Source of the DNA: Colwellia sp. MB3u-45
GTDB lineage: Bacteria > Pseudomonadota > Gammaproteobacteria > Enterobacterales > Alteromonadaceae
DNA: 64,000 nucleotides
Direction: 5' to 3'
Assembly (NCBI RefSeq): GCF_014077005.1
Contig: NZ_JACGVC010000040.1
Coordinates: forward strand, 37,958-101,957
The notes beneath the pieces were generated by a model. It did no database searches and had not been told where the DNA came from. It saw only the letters and a program-made list of their open reading frames with translations. Both the position numbers and the translations under genes were made by a program. Positions 47,146-57,144 of this stretch are shown piece by piece. How positions within the stretch are numbered: position 1 is the first letter of the stretch; each line of letters starts with the position of its first letter.

Positions 47146-48537
47146 TTATTCACCTTCTCTTTGACCCAACATGAAATCACTTTTCGCTTGGTATTTTTCA
47201 TCAAAACGGTCATATACTTTTGCACCGTCAACAAATACCTGTTCGGCTTGTGCATAAACACTAAATGGGTTTTGATTCCAAATGACTACATCGGCATTTT
47301 TACCCATTTCTAAGCTGCCGGTTTTATCCGCTAAACCCAAGGATTGTGCTGCATTTGCCGTGATCCAGGTTATCGCCAATTCTGGCGCAATATCAAAACC
47401 GTTTTCGTTGGCACGATACATAACCTTACCCGCTTCTTGGTTCAAACGTTGAATGGTACTAGCCGAGTCAGAATGTATTATTGCGCAAGAATTTTTTACA
47501 GCATCAACAATAGCTGCATTTTCGTGCACCATATCATAGGCTTCCATTTTAAAACCCCACCAATCTGGCCACATTGCTGCACAGTTGCCATTTTCAGCCA
47601 GCGTATCCGCTATTTTATAAGCTTCAATAGCGTGATGAAAAGTACCTGACTGATAATTAAACTCTTTACCTAGATCTATCATCATCGCCATTTCTTCGGC
47701 TTTATAACAATGGTTATGAATTAAAATATCACCATCGAGTACACCTTTTAAGGTATCTAACTCAATATCACGCTTAGGGGCGGCAGGGTTTTTACCGGCA
47801 GCATAATCAGCGTCATATTTCTCCCATGCACGTTTGTATTCGGTTGCTTCTGCCCAGGCCATGCGGTAACCGGCCATATTGCCCATACGCGTAGAAGGCA
47901 ATTCTTTACGCGCACCGTAAACCCGCTTAGGGTTCTCACCACAGGCCATTTTTAAGCCATAAGGTGCCGCTGGAAATTTCATACCTTGCATGGTCTCACT
48001 AGGTACATTGCGTAATGTCACACCGCGACCACCAAATAAATTGGCTGAACCTGGTAAAATTTGTAAGGTGGTAATGCCGCCAGCGCGCGCTTTTTGAAAG
48101 CCAGGGTCTTGTGGCCAAACGCTGTGCTCAGCCCATACTTCAGAAGTATTAGGCGAACTCATTTCATTTCCGTCAGAATGCGACTCAACTGAGGGGCTTG
48201 GATATACCCCTAAGTGTGAATGTACATCGATAATACCTGGGGTTATCCATTTGCCATTAGCGTCAATTTCAACCGCGCCCTCGGCAGATAAGTTGTTACC
48301 AATTTTATTAATTTTACCGTCTATCATTAAGACATCGGCATTTTCCATACGGCTACCTGTACCCGTTAATACCGTCGCGTTTTTAATCAGCGTAGTTTCT
48401 AACGGTAATGCTTTATAGGTGCTTGGGTATGGGTTTTTATTAATAACAACTTTTTCGTCTTGCTGTTCGCTTTGCAAACAGCCGGTCAAGGCAACAGAAA
48501 GTGCTGCCATCACTAGCGATGGTAGAAATTTTTGCAT
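47146..48537 (-). CDS. lipoprotein amidohydrolase
   Basis: 463-aa metal-dependent amidohydrolase with a lipoprotein signal (lipobox LTGC, Cys20), so probably membrane-anchored in the periplasm. Metal motifs are present: DVHSHLG after TPGII, then His in IHNHCYK and GTFHHAIEA, and the Asp of IIHSDSAS. The C-terminal GKNADVVIWNQNPF closes the composite domain. The imidazolonepropionase-like/dipeptidase group is closest by pattern; substrate unknown. It is the first gene of a two-gene operon with the HxH-less paralog. Confidence 0.9.
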   Translation of the reverse strand: MQKFLPSLVMAALSVALTGCLQSEQQDEKVVINKNPYPSTYKALPLETTLIKNATVLTGTGSRMENADVLMIDGKINKIGNNLSAEGAVEIDANGKWITPGIIDVHSHLGVYPSPSVESHSDGNEMSSPNTSEVWAEHSVWPQDPGFQKARAGGITTLQILPGSANLFGGRGVTLRNVPSETMQGMKFPAAPYGLKMACGENPKRVYGARKELPSTRMGNMAGYRMAWAEATEYKRAWEKYDADYAAGKNPAAPKRDIELDTLKGVLDGDILIHNHCYKAEEMAMMIDLGKEFNYQSGTFHHAIEAYKIADTLAENGNCAAMWPDWWGFKMEAYDMVHENAAIVDAVKNSCAIIHSDSASTIQRLNQEAGKVMYRANENGFDIAPELAITWITANAAQSLGLADKTGSLEMGKNADVVIWNQNPFSVYAQAEQVFVDGAKVYDRFDEKYQAKSDFMLGQREGE

Positions 48538-48647
48538 AAATGTATCCTGTTTTGCTCCACACAGTAGAAAAACATTATGTTATTCAGCCGAGTTTGTATG
48601 AGCTTATTATAATTGGGTCTAAGTTATTTAACGTAAATATGAGGTTA

Positions 48648-48808
48648 ATACCAATCTCACTAAATACCTGATCATTTTTACTGGTTAAAATAACCAACTA
48701 CTGCGTTATTTATTTAATAATTAGAACCACTAGTTATTAAATAAATGCCTTGTATTTGGCCATTTTTCCTGCATATAAAGTAGACCACCTAATTAATAAA
48801 ATCGGTAT
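48648..48808. mobile_element. 161-bp MITE-like imperfect palindrome
   Basis: Terminal inverted repeats ATACCAATCTCACTAA (left) and the complement of TTAATAAAATCGGTAT (right). The whole element can fold on itself: the central arms ATTTATTTAATAATTAG and TAGTTATTAAATAAAT pair almost perfectly, and the outer parts align along their length. No coding capacity. It sits alone in the gap between the amidohydrolase and DUF1289 genes. Confidence 0.7.
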
Positions 48809-48943
48809 AACTACCGCGCGTTAGCACAATATTAATAACTACAATATGATGAATTGTCTTCGACAACAAGTCAGACATATAGGGGAGTTGAGCAATTGCG
48901 TTGAACTGTCAACTATCTGCGATAAATGGGCGCTAGTGGCTAT

Positions 48944-49249
48944 TTAAAGTTCAAAATCGCCAAAGTCACCATCGTGACTGTTATCGATCTTAGACTGGCT
49001 GGGGGGTTCAAATAGCGAGGGTTGCTTATTTTCAACAATCATTTCAGCTACTTTAATTTTTACTGGCTTGGTTTTACGATTTTTACGCTGCTGGCAACGT
49101 TTTATGACTTTTTGACGCTGGTTGGCATCTAATGAAAGCCAATTTAAGCGTTCGTCCCGCCTACGAAAACAGCCCAAACATTGGCCTTTGTCATCAGACT
49201 GACAAACACCAATACAAGGGCTAGGAACATCAAAAAATTCTAACTGCAT
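48944..49249 (-). CDS. DUF1289 protein
   Basis: 101-aa small protein with the DUF1289 cysteine pattern PSPCIGVCQ...CLGCFRRRDE in the first 32 residues, probably a metal-binding site. A basic stretch (QQRKNRKTKPVKIK) and an acidic tail follow. Family function is unknown. Confidence 0.88.
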   Translation of the reverse strand: MQLEFFDVPSPCIGVCQSDDKGQCLGCFRRRDERLNWLSLDANQRQKVIKRCQQRKNRKTKPVKIKVAEMIVENKQPSLFEPPSQSKIDNSHDGDFGDFEL

Positions 49250-49274
49250 CTAATTATACTTTGTGTTGTACCAA

Positions 49275-49299
49275 TTAAATTAAATTAAATTAAATTAAA
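49275..49299. repeat. TTAAA pentanucleotide repeat, five copies
   Basis: Five perfect TTAAA units between the DUF1289 promoter and the SulP gene end; a simple-sequence tract that may vary in number. Confidence 0.9.
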
Positions 49300-49320
49300 T
49301 TTGGTCATTGGGCAGATACC

Positions 49321-49352
49321 ATTAAGTAGATAGTATTAAGTATCTACTTAAT
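49321..49352 (-). terminator. hairpin after the SulP gene
   Basis: Perfect 12-bp arms ATTAAGTAGATA / TATCTACTTAAT with 8-nt loop, 19 bp after the SulP stop. No clear T-run, so termination is only likely. Confidence 0.5.
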
Positions 49353-49370
49353 GTAAACCTAAATGCTGAT

Positions 49371-50927
49371 TTAACCCAGTTTGTCAGTCGCGATATAGTA
49401 CTCAGGATCTTCAATCACGTTGATTTCTACTAAGCTACCGGCTTTAGTTAACAGTTGCGTACATTCTTTACTTAAATGTCTTAAATGCATTTGCTTACCG
49501 TGACTAATATAACGATCGGCTAAAGTATCAATGGCTTCAATGGCTGAATGGTCAGCAACACGTGAGTCTTTAAAATCAACAATAACGTCGTCACTATCAC
49601 CTTGTAAGTCAAATTGCTCTAAAAAGCCAGAAACAGAACCGAAAAATAACGGCCCAGAAACGTCATAAACCGTTGAGCCATTGTCATTTATTGAACGATT
49701 AACAACGACATGCTTAGCGTGTTCCCAAGCAAATACCAAGGCAGAAACAATAACACCCACCACAACAGCTATCGCTAAATCAGTGGCAACAGTCACCCCA
49801 GACACTAAGATAATAATGAAAGCATCGGCTTTTGGCACTTTGCCTAAAATACGAATACTCGACCATTCAAAAGTACCAATGACGACAATAAACATAACAC
49901 CAACAAGCGCTGCTAGTGGAATTTGTTCAATTAAACTCGAGCCAAATAAGATAAAGCCCAGTAGCGCAAGTGCCGCTGTAACACCCGACATACGACCACG
50001 ACCGCCTGAATTAACGTTGATCATCGATTGACCTATCATCGCACAACCACCCATACCACCGAAAAAGCCAGTAACGGTATTTGCTGCGCCTTGTGCAATA
50101 CATTCTTTATTACCATGGCCACGCGTACCGGTTAATTCATCAATTAGCGTTAACGTTAGTAATGATTCGATTAAACCAATAGCTGCTAAAATTAGGGAAA
50201 AAGGTAAAATTATTTGGAAAGTTTCAAAACTAAATGGCACGCTTGGAATACTAAATTGTGGTAGACCGCCGGCAATAGAAGCTGCAGGATCATTGGTCAT
50301 ATCACGAACAAAATCGACTACTGTACGAGCATCTAAATCAAGGCTTTGCGCTAAAAGTGTTACCACAACAATAGCAACTAATGATGACGGTATGGCTTTA
50401 GTCAACTTAGGCAAAAAGTGAATAATCGCCATAGTTAACAAGATTAGGCCAAACATAACGAGCAATTGGCTGCCTTGCATCCAGGCTAAAACACCGGCAT
50501 CGTTAGTGACCTTAAATTGCCCTAACTGAGCCAGAAAAATCACAATAGCTAAGCCATTAACAAAGCCAAGCATAACCGGATGCGGCACTAAACGAATAAA
50601 CTTACCGAGCTTAAATAGGCCCGCGAGTATTTGCAGGACCCCGGTTAACACTACCGTGGCAAATAAATATTCGACACCATGAACAGCGACTAAACTTACC
50701 ATCACAACGGCCATTGCACCGGTAGCACCCGAGATCATTCCTGGACGACCACCGAATATAGCCGTGATTAAACCCACTATAAAGGCGGCATAGAGACCAA
50801 CGAGGGGTCCAACACCGGCAACAAAGGCAAATGCTACGGCTTCAGGTACTAACGCTAAAGATACCGTTAAGCCTGATAAAACATCATTTTTTAAATTTGC
50901 CACTTTACTGGCGTGTAGTTCAAACAT
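49371..50927 (-). CDS. SulP-family anion transporter with STAS domain
   Basis: 518-aa inner-membrane transporter. About 12-14 helices hold the SulP signature ([23 protein letters not shown] near the start; [20 protein letters not shown] in the middle), and a cytoplasmic STAS domain starts near residue 415 ([24 protein letters not shown]). The family moves sulfate, bicarbonate or other anions; the substrate cannot be told from context. Monocistronic, with a GntR regulator 288 bp upstream on the same strand. Confidence 0.94.
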   Translation of the reverse strand: MFELHASKVANLKNDVLSGLTVSLALVPEAVAFAFVAGVGPLVGLYAAFIVGLITAIFGGRPGMISGATGAMAVVMVSLVAVHGVEYLFATVVLTGVLQILAGLFKLGKFIRLVPHPVMLGFVNGLAIVIFLAQLGQFKVTNDAGVLAWMQGSQLLVMFGLILLTMAIIHFLPKLTKAIPSSLVAIVVVTLLAQSLDLDARTVVDFVRDMTNDPAASIAGGLPQFSIPSVPFSFETFQIILPFSLILAAIGLIESLLTLTLIDELTGTRGHGNKECIAQGAANTVTGFFGGMGGCAMIGQSMINVNSGGRGRMSGVTAALALLGFILFGSSLIEQIPLAALVGVMFIVVIGTFEWSSIRILGKVPKADAFIIILVSGVTVATDLAIAVVVGVIVSALVFAWEHAKHVVVNRSINDNGSTVYDVSGPLFFGSVSGFLEQFDLQGDSDDVIVDFKDSRVADHSAIEAIDTLADRYISHGKQMHLRHLSKECTQLLTKAGSLVEINVIEDPEYYIATDKLG

Positions 50928-51215
50928 TATTTTCTCTACTTTGATTAGAACATCAAAAATACAAGCGTAATTTTACAATCGAGCTTGGTTTTTAAAATTA
51001 GCTTGTATTTAAATACTTTGGTTTCCCCAAAAAACCTTAATGGTAGGCAATTCAAGCGAAAACTAAACGAAAATCGCTATTTTTTGGGGTTTGAAGGCGC
51101 GGGTATACTATAGATACATCAGTGAAAAGTCAATATTCGCTCAAAAATACATCAAAGCTAACGAGTCGATATCAAACTTAAAGTCGTTGTTTTAGTAAGG
51201 ATTTAACAGCGATAG

Positions 51216-51887
51216 TTAACGGTTAATTATCGCTTCACGTTCATTTAAAAAAGCTTTGATCTCATCACGAGAACCGAGAATATGTTGCTTTAATAATGCC
51301 ACCGCTTTTTCAACATCACGGGCTTTGCAGAGCGCTAAAATTTCATTATGTTCAGATTCTGCTTTAGAAATACCACCGGCCCACAGCAAGTGCATACGAA
51401 TATAACGGTCAGCATTTTTGTTCAGGGTACTGACCAAAGCTTGTGTTTGTGGGCGTTCAGCTCCAGAGTATAAGCAATGATGATAATCTGAGTTGAGCTT
51501 ACTCCAAGTATTAACCGCGTCTTCTTTACCTAGGGCCTTATTGAGTTTGTGCAATAACTGTGTCGCCTCTTCCAGCTTTTCATTGCTAATATGTGGTAGC
51601 GAATAAGCTAATAAATCAGCCTCTAACATAGCTCGCAATTCAAAAAGCTCATCTACTTGATCGGCATTGAGCTCAGTTGCGGTGGCACCTTTATGAGGTT
51701 CAAAATCCACTAAGCCTTCACCTTCTAGCTGCAGCAATGCTTCTCTGACAGGAATTCGGCTCACATTTAACTCAGCGGCAAGCGCGGCTTGTCTTAAAGG
51801 CTGACCCGCTTTAATTTCGCCACTTAATATTTTTTCTCTTAGTGTTTCAACAACTAATTGAGTTCTAGTTTTATATACAATGCTCAT
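51216..51887 (-). CDS. GntR-family regulator (FCD subfamily)
   Basis: 223-aa transcription factor. Winged-helix GntR domain (residues ~8-72; AAELNVSRIPVREALLQLEGEGLV) followed by an FCD ligand domain (~80-215) with the acidic/His metal-ligand pattern (DYHHCLYSG, ESEHNEIL). FCD regulators usually respond to organic acids. It diverges from the NhaC-type antiporter gene, which is the natural candidate target together with itself. Confidence 0.93.
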   Translation of the reverse strand: MSIVYKTRTQLVVETLREKILSGEIKAGQPLRQAALAAELNVSRIPVREALLQLEGEGLVDFEPHKGATATELNADQVDELFELRAMLEADLLAYSLPHISNEKLEEATQLLHKLNKALGKEDAVNTWSKLNSDYHHCLYSGAERPQTQALVSTLNKNADRYIRMHLLWAGGISKAESEHNEILALCKARDVEKAVALLKQHILGSRDEIKAFLNEREAIINR

Positions 51888-52213
51888 ATTGGGCTTCCTA
51901 AAAATATTACCGCTATTATAGGGCTCCGCCGGTTAAACACAAAATAATAGCGCAATATCTAGTCTACTAAATGCTTTTTTTGTTTGCTTCAAACGCGCTT
52001 GTAGCGCATTAAATTGGCAATAAACTAAATAGCATGAGTGCTTTTATTCATTACTCGGTTAGTTTTGCGCTTAATTTTCTTTTATAGCCTAAAAATTCTG
52101 TTATCGTAAACTTGAACTTATGACCCTTGAGCTCACTTGCTATTGCCTTTGGCTAAGGTAAGTAAAAACAAAAAGTTTCAACCAAATAACAATAAAAATA
52201 AAAGAGTACCTGT
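51888..52213. other. divergent region between gntR and antiporter genes
   Basis: 326 bp with both promoters expected. I could not pick out an operator palindrome with confidence. Confidence 0.4.
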
Positions 52214-53944
52214 ATGCCAAAACACAATAGCATCGCCTTAGTGGCCTTTATTTTTGCCATTTTATCCGCAATTTATGTTAAACAATTTATCGCGCCACAA
52301 TGGGTAGAACAAAGTTATGTTTATGATGTCAGTACCAACAATAACGCTGTTTCGAGTTATATTTATAAGGGTCAAAAAGTTATTATTGAACAGGTTGTTG
52401 ACTATCAAAGTTCGCCACTTAACCAAAGTAACCTAAGCAACCTGAGTAATTCAGCAAATTCACCCGCGCTTGAACAACAATGGGTTCGAGATGAAAAACA
52501 GCAATTAAAACTACTCAAACCCGCCTTTCATTTTGGTTTTTGGTCACTCCTACCCGCCTTTATAACCATTGCATTGTGCTTATTAACCCGTGAGCCACTA
52601 ACGGCATTACTCGGCGGTGTGGTCGTTGGTGCCATTATGTTAGGGCGCTACGACTTAACCGACAAAGTTATTATTCCTAATCTTGCTAAAGAAGGCACGG
52701 CAGCACTCCTATTACTATATTTATGGCTGTTGGGTGGTTTATTAGGTATCTGGTCTAAAACGGGGGCAGCACAAGCTTTTGCCAATTTTATGACCAAACA
52801 TTTTGTTAAAGGCAAAAAGTCGGCAAAACTGGTTTCATGGTTATTGGGCATATTATTTTTTCAAGGTGGCACTATGAGTACTGTGCTAGTTGGCACTACC
52901 GTCAGGCCCTTAGCAGACCAGGCAAATGTTAGTCACGAAGAAATGAGTTACATTGTCGATTCAACCGCATCACCTATTGCCTCCATATTAGCCTTCAATG
53001 CATGGCCTGCCTATGTTCAAGCCTTGATATTTATTCCTGGTGTTTCTTTTTTAGCCACAGAAGCAGACCGGATCAGCTTTTTCTTTCAAAGCATTCCCTT
53101 TAGCTTCTACAGTATGTTTGCGGTTGCTGGGACTTTGCTTTTAAGTCTTAATATCACCACTTTTTCTGGTAAACGTATACGAGCAGCAAAGCTACGTGCT
53201 GAAAAAACTCATCAACTAGATGCTCCTGGTGCCAAGCCTTTAAGTGCCAAAGAATTACAAAGTACCGATATACCTGACGGTTATAAACCTCACGTGCTTG
53301 AATTTATTTTACCTTTAGTCACCTTAACAACAATTGCCATTGGCAGTTTTGTTATGCTGGGCTCACCTAAAATTAATTGGGCTTTTGGTGCCGCTTTAGT
53401 ACTTTCTGCAGTTATTGCCTTAATAAAAGGGATGTCGTTAAATCATGTGGTAGATGGTTTTGGTAACGGATTAAAGGGCGTAGTGTTCGCGTCGGTCATT
53501 TTAATGTTGGCGGTGATTATTGGCAGTATCAGTAAAGAAACCGGTGGTGGCTTATTTTTGGTGTCTTTACTTGGCGAGCAACTACCTTTTTGGATTTTAC
53601 CCGTTATTTTGCAACTGATGACTATGATCATTGCTTTTTCTACTGGCACAAGTTGGGGCACTTATGCCATCGCATTTCCTTTAGCCATGCCATTAGCTTG
53701 GGCCATTTGTCAAAGCCAAGGGGTAGCTGATCCTGAGCTATTTATGATGCTCTGTTTTGCCTCTGTGCTCAATGGCAGTGTTTTTGGCGATCAATGCTCG
53801 CCAATTTCTGATACCACTATTCTCAGTGCCATGACCACGGGCTGTGATTTAATGGACCATGTGAAGTCTCAATTAGTCCCCGCAACACTGGCAGCCTCAT
53901 TAGCAGGAGTGCTATGGACTCTAACCGCTTACTTTTTCGCCTGA
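52214..53944 (+). CDS. NhaC-family Na+/H+ antiporter
   Basis: 576-aa membrane protein with an N-terminal helix, a ~90-residue extracytoplasmic loop rich in Asn/Ser, then about 11 helices. The segment [31 protein letters not shown] is typical of the NhaC superfamily, as is [16 protein letters not shown]. The family includes Na+/H+ and malate-Na+/lactate exchangers. The divergent FCD-type regulator hints that the substrate may include an organic acid, but this is inference. Confidence 0.88.
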   Translation: MPKHNSIALVAFIFAILSAIYVKQFIAPQWVEQSYVYDVSTNNNAVSSYIYKGQKVIIEQVVDYQSSPLNQSNLSNLSNSANSPALEQQWVRDEKQQLKLLKPAFHFGFWSLLPAFITIALCLLTREPLTALLGGVVVGAIMLGRYDLTDKVIIPNLAKEGTAALLLLYLWLLGGLLGIWSKTGAAQAFANFMTKHFVKGKKSAKLVSWLLGILFFQGGTMSTVLVGTTVRPLADQANVSHEEMSYIVDSTASPIASILAFNAWPAYVQALIFIPGVSFLATEADRISFFFQSIPFSFYSMFAVAGTLLLSLNITTFSGKRIRAAKLRAEKTHQLDAPGAKPLSAKELQSTDIPDGYKPHVLEFILPLVTLTTIAIGSFVMLGSPKINWAFGAALVLSAVIALIKGMSLNHVVDGFGNGLKGVVFASVILMLAVIIGSISKETGGGLFLVSLLGEQLPFWILPVILQLMTMIIAFSTGTSWGTYAIAFPLAMPLAWAICQSQGVADPELFMMLCFASVLNGSVFGDQCSPISDTTILSAMTTGCDLMDHVKSQLVPATLAASLAGVLWTLTAYFFA

Positions 53945-54022
53945 TTAATCTTTAAGAGATAGGTATTGGTCATATGACATAGCTCATGATTCATAGGTTA
54001 TGAATCATAGATAATTGCTCAT

Positions 54023-54131
54023 AGCTGCAGTTTATTGACTATTGCTAAAAGTGATAGTCACGCAGTTTGCCTTAGCAAAAAAGCTGAATCGGCTAGGTCA
54101 CTTTTGATTTAAGCTGAACTGCGAATAAGCT
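54023..54131. repeat. imperfect inverted repeat, MITE-like
   Basis: Left arm 54023-54054 (AGCTGCAGTT ... AAAAGTGA) and right arm 54098-54131 (TCACTTTT ... AACTGCGAATAAGCT) pair imperfectly around a ~43-nt centre. Confidence 0.5.
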
Positions 54132-54173
54132 ATGTTATTTAACAACGCTTGCTTAGTGGATATCAGTCTTGTT

Positions 54174-54207
54174 AGTAGCAAGTAATAACTTATTATTACT
54201 TGCTACT
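54174..54207. repeat. perfect 15-bp hairpin
   Basis: Arms AGTAGCAAGTAATAA and TTATTACTTGCTACT with CTTA loop. It may act as a distal terminator for the antiporter gene, though no T-run follows. Confidence 0.75.
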
Positions 54208-54216
54208 CTTGTCTTA

Positions 54217-54258
54217 ATACCAACACTTTCATACCCAATACCAATACTTTCATACCCA
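54217..54258. repeat. 21-bp direct duplication
   Basis: Two copies of ATACCAAYACTTTCATACCC followed by A, differing at one base, immediately adjacent. Confidence 0.85.
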
Positions 54259-54449
54259 TAAAAATTTCGTCATTAAATTCTTCGTTATTAAAATCACATT
54301 TTAATCAATATCATACCAATCCAGTTGTGCAAAACTGCTGATTTAAACCTCAGTTGATTAACAATGAGCTGCTAGCTTGTTTTGGATCAAACTTTGTTTC
54401 ATCACGCTCAGTATAATAAAGTTTTACCTTGGTATTTTTCACTAGCGAT

Positions 54450-55187
54450 ATGAAACAACAGTTAATTATTTTCCTCAAAGCACTTTTTGGTAGCTGTAAA
54501 GACTTACTGCCCATAGTGCTAGTTATCGCATTTTTTCAATTTGCCGTGTTACAACAACCTATGCCAAACCTCAGTGATATTTTTGTTGGTTTGATTTTAG
54601 TGATATTGGGTTTAACCTTTTTCATTTATGGTTTAGAGATGGGCTTATTTCCTATTGGCGAGTCTATGGCAAAAGCGTTTGCGCAAAAAGGCAGTACAAC
54701 TTGGCTGCTAATATTTGCTTTTTGTTTAGGCTTTGGCACCACAGTTGCCGAGCCGGCCCTGATTGCGGTTGCCAGTGAAGCAGCCACTGTTGCTGCTAGT
54801 GGCGGTATTATTGGCGCAACAGACATTGCACAAAACGAGTACGCTAATGGTTTGCGTTATACCGTAGCCTTTGCTGTTGGTTTAGCGATTGTTATTGGGG
54901 TGTTACGTATTCTTCGTGGCTGGCCAATACAGTACCTTATTTTAGGTGGCTATGTGTTAGTGGTTATCATGACGTCATTTGCACCCACCTGGATCATCGG
55001 CATTGCCTATGACTCAGGCGGTGTAACAACCTCAACTATTACCGTTCCTTTAGTCACCGCACTGGGTGTTGGCTTAGCGTCAGCAATTAAAGGCAGAAAC
55101 CCTATGATAGACGGTTTTGGTTTAATTGCCTTTGCCTCACTTACCCCAATGATTTTTGTCATGTTATACGGCATGGTATTAAGCTAA
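54450..55187 (+). CDS. DUF1538 membrane protein, first copy
   Basis: 245-aa protein of about seven helices, family DUF1538. Conserved segments: [15 protein letters not shown] (about residues 95-110), [21 protein letters not shown] (~190-210) and [19 protein letters not shown] at the end. The downstream gene repeats each of these, so the two are paralogs and probably two halves of one transporter. ATG 54450 is chosen over TTG 54429, as it gives a typical N-terminus; neither has a strong ribosome-binding site. First gene of an operon with a second DUF1538, a PII-like and a CBS gene. Substrate unknown. Confidence 0.85.
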   Translation: MKQQLIIFLKALFGSCKDLLPIVLVIAFFQFAVLQQPMPNLSDIFVGLILVILGLTFFIYGLEMGLFPIGESMAKAFAQKGSTTWLLIFAFCLGFGTTVAEPALIAVASEAATVAASGGIIGATDIAQNEYANGLRYTVAFAVGLAIVIGVLRILRGWPIQYLILGGYVLVVIMTSFAPTWIIGIAYDSGGVTTSTITVPLVTALGVGLASAIKGRNPMIDGFGLIAFASLTPMIFVMLYGMVLS

Positions 55188-55229
55188 TGAACGCAATAAA
55201 TTTATTGCTTAAGCTCGGAGCACACTAGC

Positions 55230-56000
55230 TTGAATTTGCTGATAGAGTTCTTCGACATATTAAAATCAACCGTCATTGACGTATTACCTATTTTATCGAT
55301 TATTGTGATTTTTCAATTATTGGTGATACGCCGCCCTATTCCCAACATAAAACAAGTTGGCTTTGGCTTTTTCTACGTCTTAATTGGCTTAGCGTTTTTC
55401 TTATTAGGCTTAGAAAAAGCCTTGTTTCCACTAGGAAAAATAATGGCTGAGCAATTAACCGCTAGCGAATTTATTAATGCGGGCGCTGTCATCAGTTGGA
55501 CTGACTATACTTGGGTATACATTTTTGCTGCTGCCATAGGTTTTAGCACCACCATTGCCGAGCCCTCACTGATTGCCGTGGCATTAAAAGCAGAAGAAGT
55601 CTCTGGTGGCGGCATTCGGGCTAACAGCTTACGCATTGCGGTAGCTATAGGTGTTGCCATTGGTATCGCTTTAGGCAGCTATCGCATTGTTGTTGGGCAC
55701 CCCATACATTACTACATTATATCGGGTTATATCGTGGTGGTTATTCAAACATTCTTCTGTCCAAAAATGATTGTACCCTTAGCATATGACTCGGGTGGCG
55801 TCACTACATCAACCGTTACTGTGCCACTAGTCGCGGCTTTAGGCTTAGGTTTAGCGAGTACCATACCCGGCAGAAGCCCGTTAATAGATGGTTTTGGCTT
55901 GATTGCCTTTGCCAGCTTATTTCCAATCATTGCGGTCATGGCCTATGCACAAATTAGCCAACTACAAACCAAAAAACTAACTGAAAGTGAGAATAAGTAA
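55230..56000 (+). CDS. DUF1538 membrane protein, second copy
   Basis: 256-aa paralog of the preceding gene with the same hydrophobic pattern and motifs: [39 protein letters not shown] and [19 protein letters not shown]. The start is TTG 55230 with CGGAG about 9 nt upstream. The stop codon overlaps the start of the PII-like gene by 1 base, so translation is coupled. Transport of an ion or small solute is inferred from the fold and the regulator genes; no substrate is known to me. Confidence 0.85.
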   Translation: MNLLIEFFDILKSTVIDVLPILSIIVIFQLLVIRRPIPNIKQVGFGFFYVLIGLAFFLLGLEKALFPLGKIMAEQLTASEFINAGAVISWTDYTWVYIFAAAIGFSTTIAEPSLIAVALKAEEVSGGGIRANSLRIAVAIGVAIGIALGSYRIVVGHPIHYYIISGYIVVVIQTFFCPKMIVPLAYDSGGVTTSTVTVPLVAALGLGLASTIPGRSPLIDGFGLIAFASLFPIIAVMAYAQISQLQTKKLTESENK

Positions 56001-56350
56001 TGCACTTTAAATTGATCATTGCATTCATTGAAGATGAGGTTACCGAAAAGGTAATGAAAGAAGCTCGTATGGCTGGTGCTACGGGTGCGACAATAATTAA
56101 TCATGCCCGTGGAGAAGGTATTAACCGCCAACGAACATTTTTTGGCCTGCAACTAGAGTCACAACGCGATGTATTATTATTTGTTGTTGAAGAGCATTTG
56201 TCTCGAAAAATTTTAGAACGTATCGCTAAGATCGCAGGTTTTGATGAAGAACCCGGTAAAGGTATTGCCATACAAATTGATATTGAAGATGCCGTAGGGG
56301 TTGCCCACCAAGTTGAGCGTTTAAAAGGTAAAATTGAGGAAGAACTATGA
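56000..56350 (+). CDS. PII-like signalling protein
   Basis: 116-aa protein of the PII/GlnB fold (beta-alpha-beta repeats; LIIAFIEDEVTEKVMKEARMAGATGATIINH at the start). The T-loop (residues ~36-52, ARGEGINRQRTFFGLQLE) is short and lacks the Tyr51 uridylylation site of GlnB. The B-loop region reads EEPGKGIAIQIDIEDAVGV, so nucleotide binding is likely but the TGxxGDGKIF form is absent. It sits between membrane genes and a CBS gene with overlapping codons, as PII relatives that control a neighbouring transporter often do. Confidence 0.85.
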   Translation: MHFKLIIAFIEDEVTEKVMKEARMAGATGATIINHARGEGINRQRTFFGLQLESQRDVLLFVVEEHLSRKILERIAKIAGFDEEPGKGIAIQIDIEDAVGVAHQVERLKGKIEEEL

Positions 56351-56748
56351 ACTCTAAATTAGTGCAAGTAAAAGACGCGATGACCACTGACAGTTATCAG
56401 TTTACCGATGGCATGGTCACAGTAGCTGAAGGCATAAAACTGGCAAAAAAACATCATGTTTCCGCGTTAATTATTAACAAACGCCATGAGAATGACGAAT
56501 ATGGCTTAGTGTTATTGTCAGATATTGCTAAGCAAGTTATCGCAAAAGATAGGTCACCTGAGCGGGTAAACTTATACGAAATTATGGCTAAGCCATTACT
56601 GTCAGTTTCACCCGATATGGACGTGCGTTATTGTGCACGCCTATTTGAAAATTTTGGTATTAATACCGCCCCTGTCATTAAAGACCAGCAAATACTCGGC
56701 TTAGTCAATTATACCAACATGGTACTTACTTTATTAGGTGAAGACTAA
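56347..56748 (+). CDS. CBS-domain protein of the DUF1538 operon
   Basis: 133-aa protein with two CBS motifs (residues ~8-68 and ~78-130; GLVLLSDIAKQVI and ILGLVNYTNMVLTLL). It overlaps the PII-like gene by 4 bases (ATGA). CBS pairs bind AMP, ATP or similar nucleotides, so with the PII-like protein the operon has two potential energy/nucleotide sensors for one membrane complex. Last gene of the operon. Confidence 0.87.
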   Translation: MNSKLVQVKDAMTTDSYQFTDGMVTVAEGIKLAKKHHVSALIINKRHENDEYGLVLLSDIAKQVIAKDRSPERVNLYEIMAKPLLSVSPDMDVRYCARLFENFGINTAPVIKDQQILGLVNYTNMVLTLLGED

Positions 56749-57144
56749 TGGGCTAGCCTTTGGTATTCAAAGCAGCTTAAACCTGAGCTATTTATGTTGC
56801 TTGAGTTGCTTTAAGGTGAACTAATAACGTTAAAGCAATTGTCCTATTGCCAACTTTTTTAACATAAGCCCCCAAGTTTATCGCTACTTTATATTTTAGG
56901 CCTTGTCCGATTACCGCCAGTGATTTACCTTAGCTAGCGTATTATCAAAAAATATCACTCACCAGTGTAACCAGAGTAATAGGACAAATATGTTAAGTGT
57001 TGAGGTATGTGAAAGTGCACGCTTATGCGGCAATATATTTATGGCAGTCGCTGGCAGCTCAAAGCTAATGACACCATTTCATCATTCAATAACATGACTA
57101 AATGTCATCACTAAATATTAGCCCTAAAACTGAGGAAGCTTCAA
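56749..57144. other. gap between the DUF1538 operon and ogt
   Basis: 396 bp with no gene, no convincing terminator after the CBS gene and no recognised regulatory site. Confidence 0.4.

Larger units (their letters stand above)
53945..54449. other. repeat-rich gap before the DUF1538 operon
   Basis: About 500 bp with no gene. It holds an imperfect long inverted repeat (54023-54131), a perfect 15-bp hairpin (54174-54207) and a 21-bp duplication (54217-54258). The DUF1538 promoter should be near 54380-54430. Confidence 0.55.
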
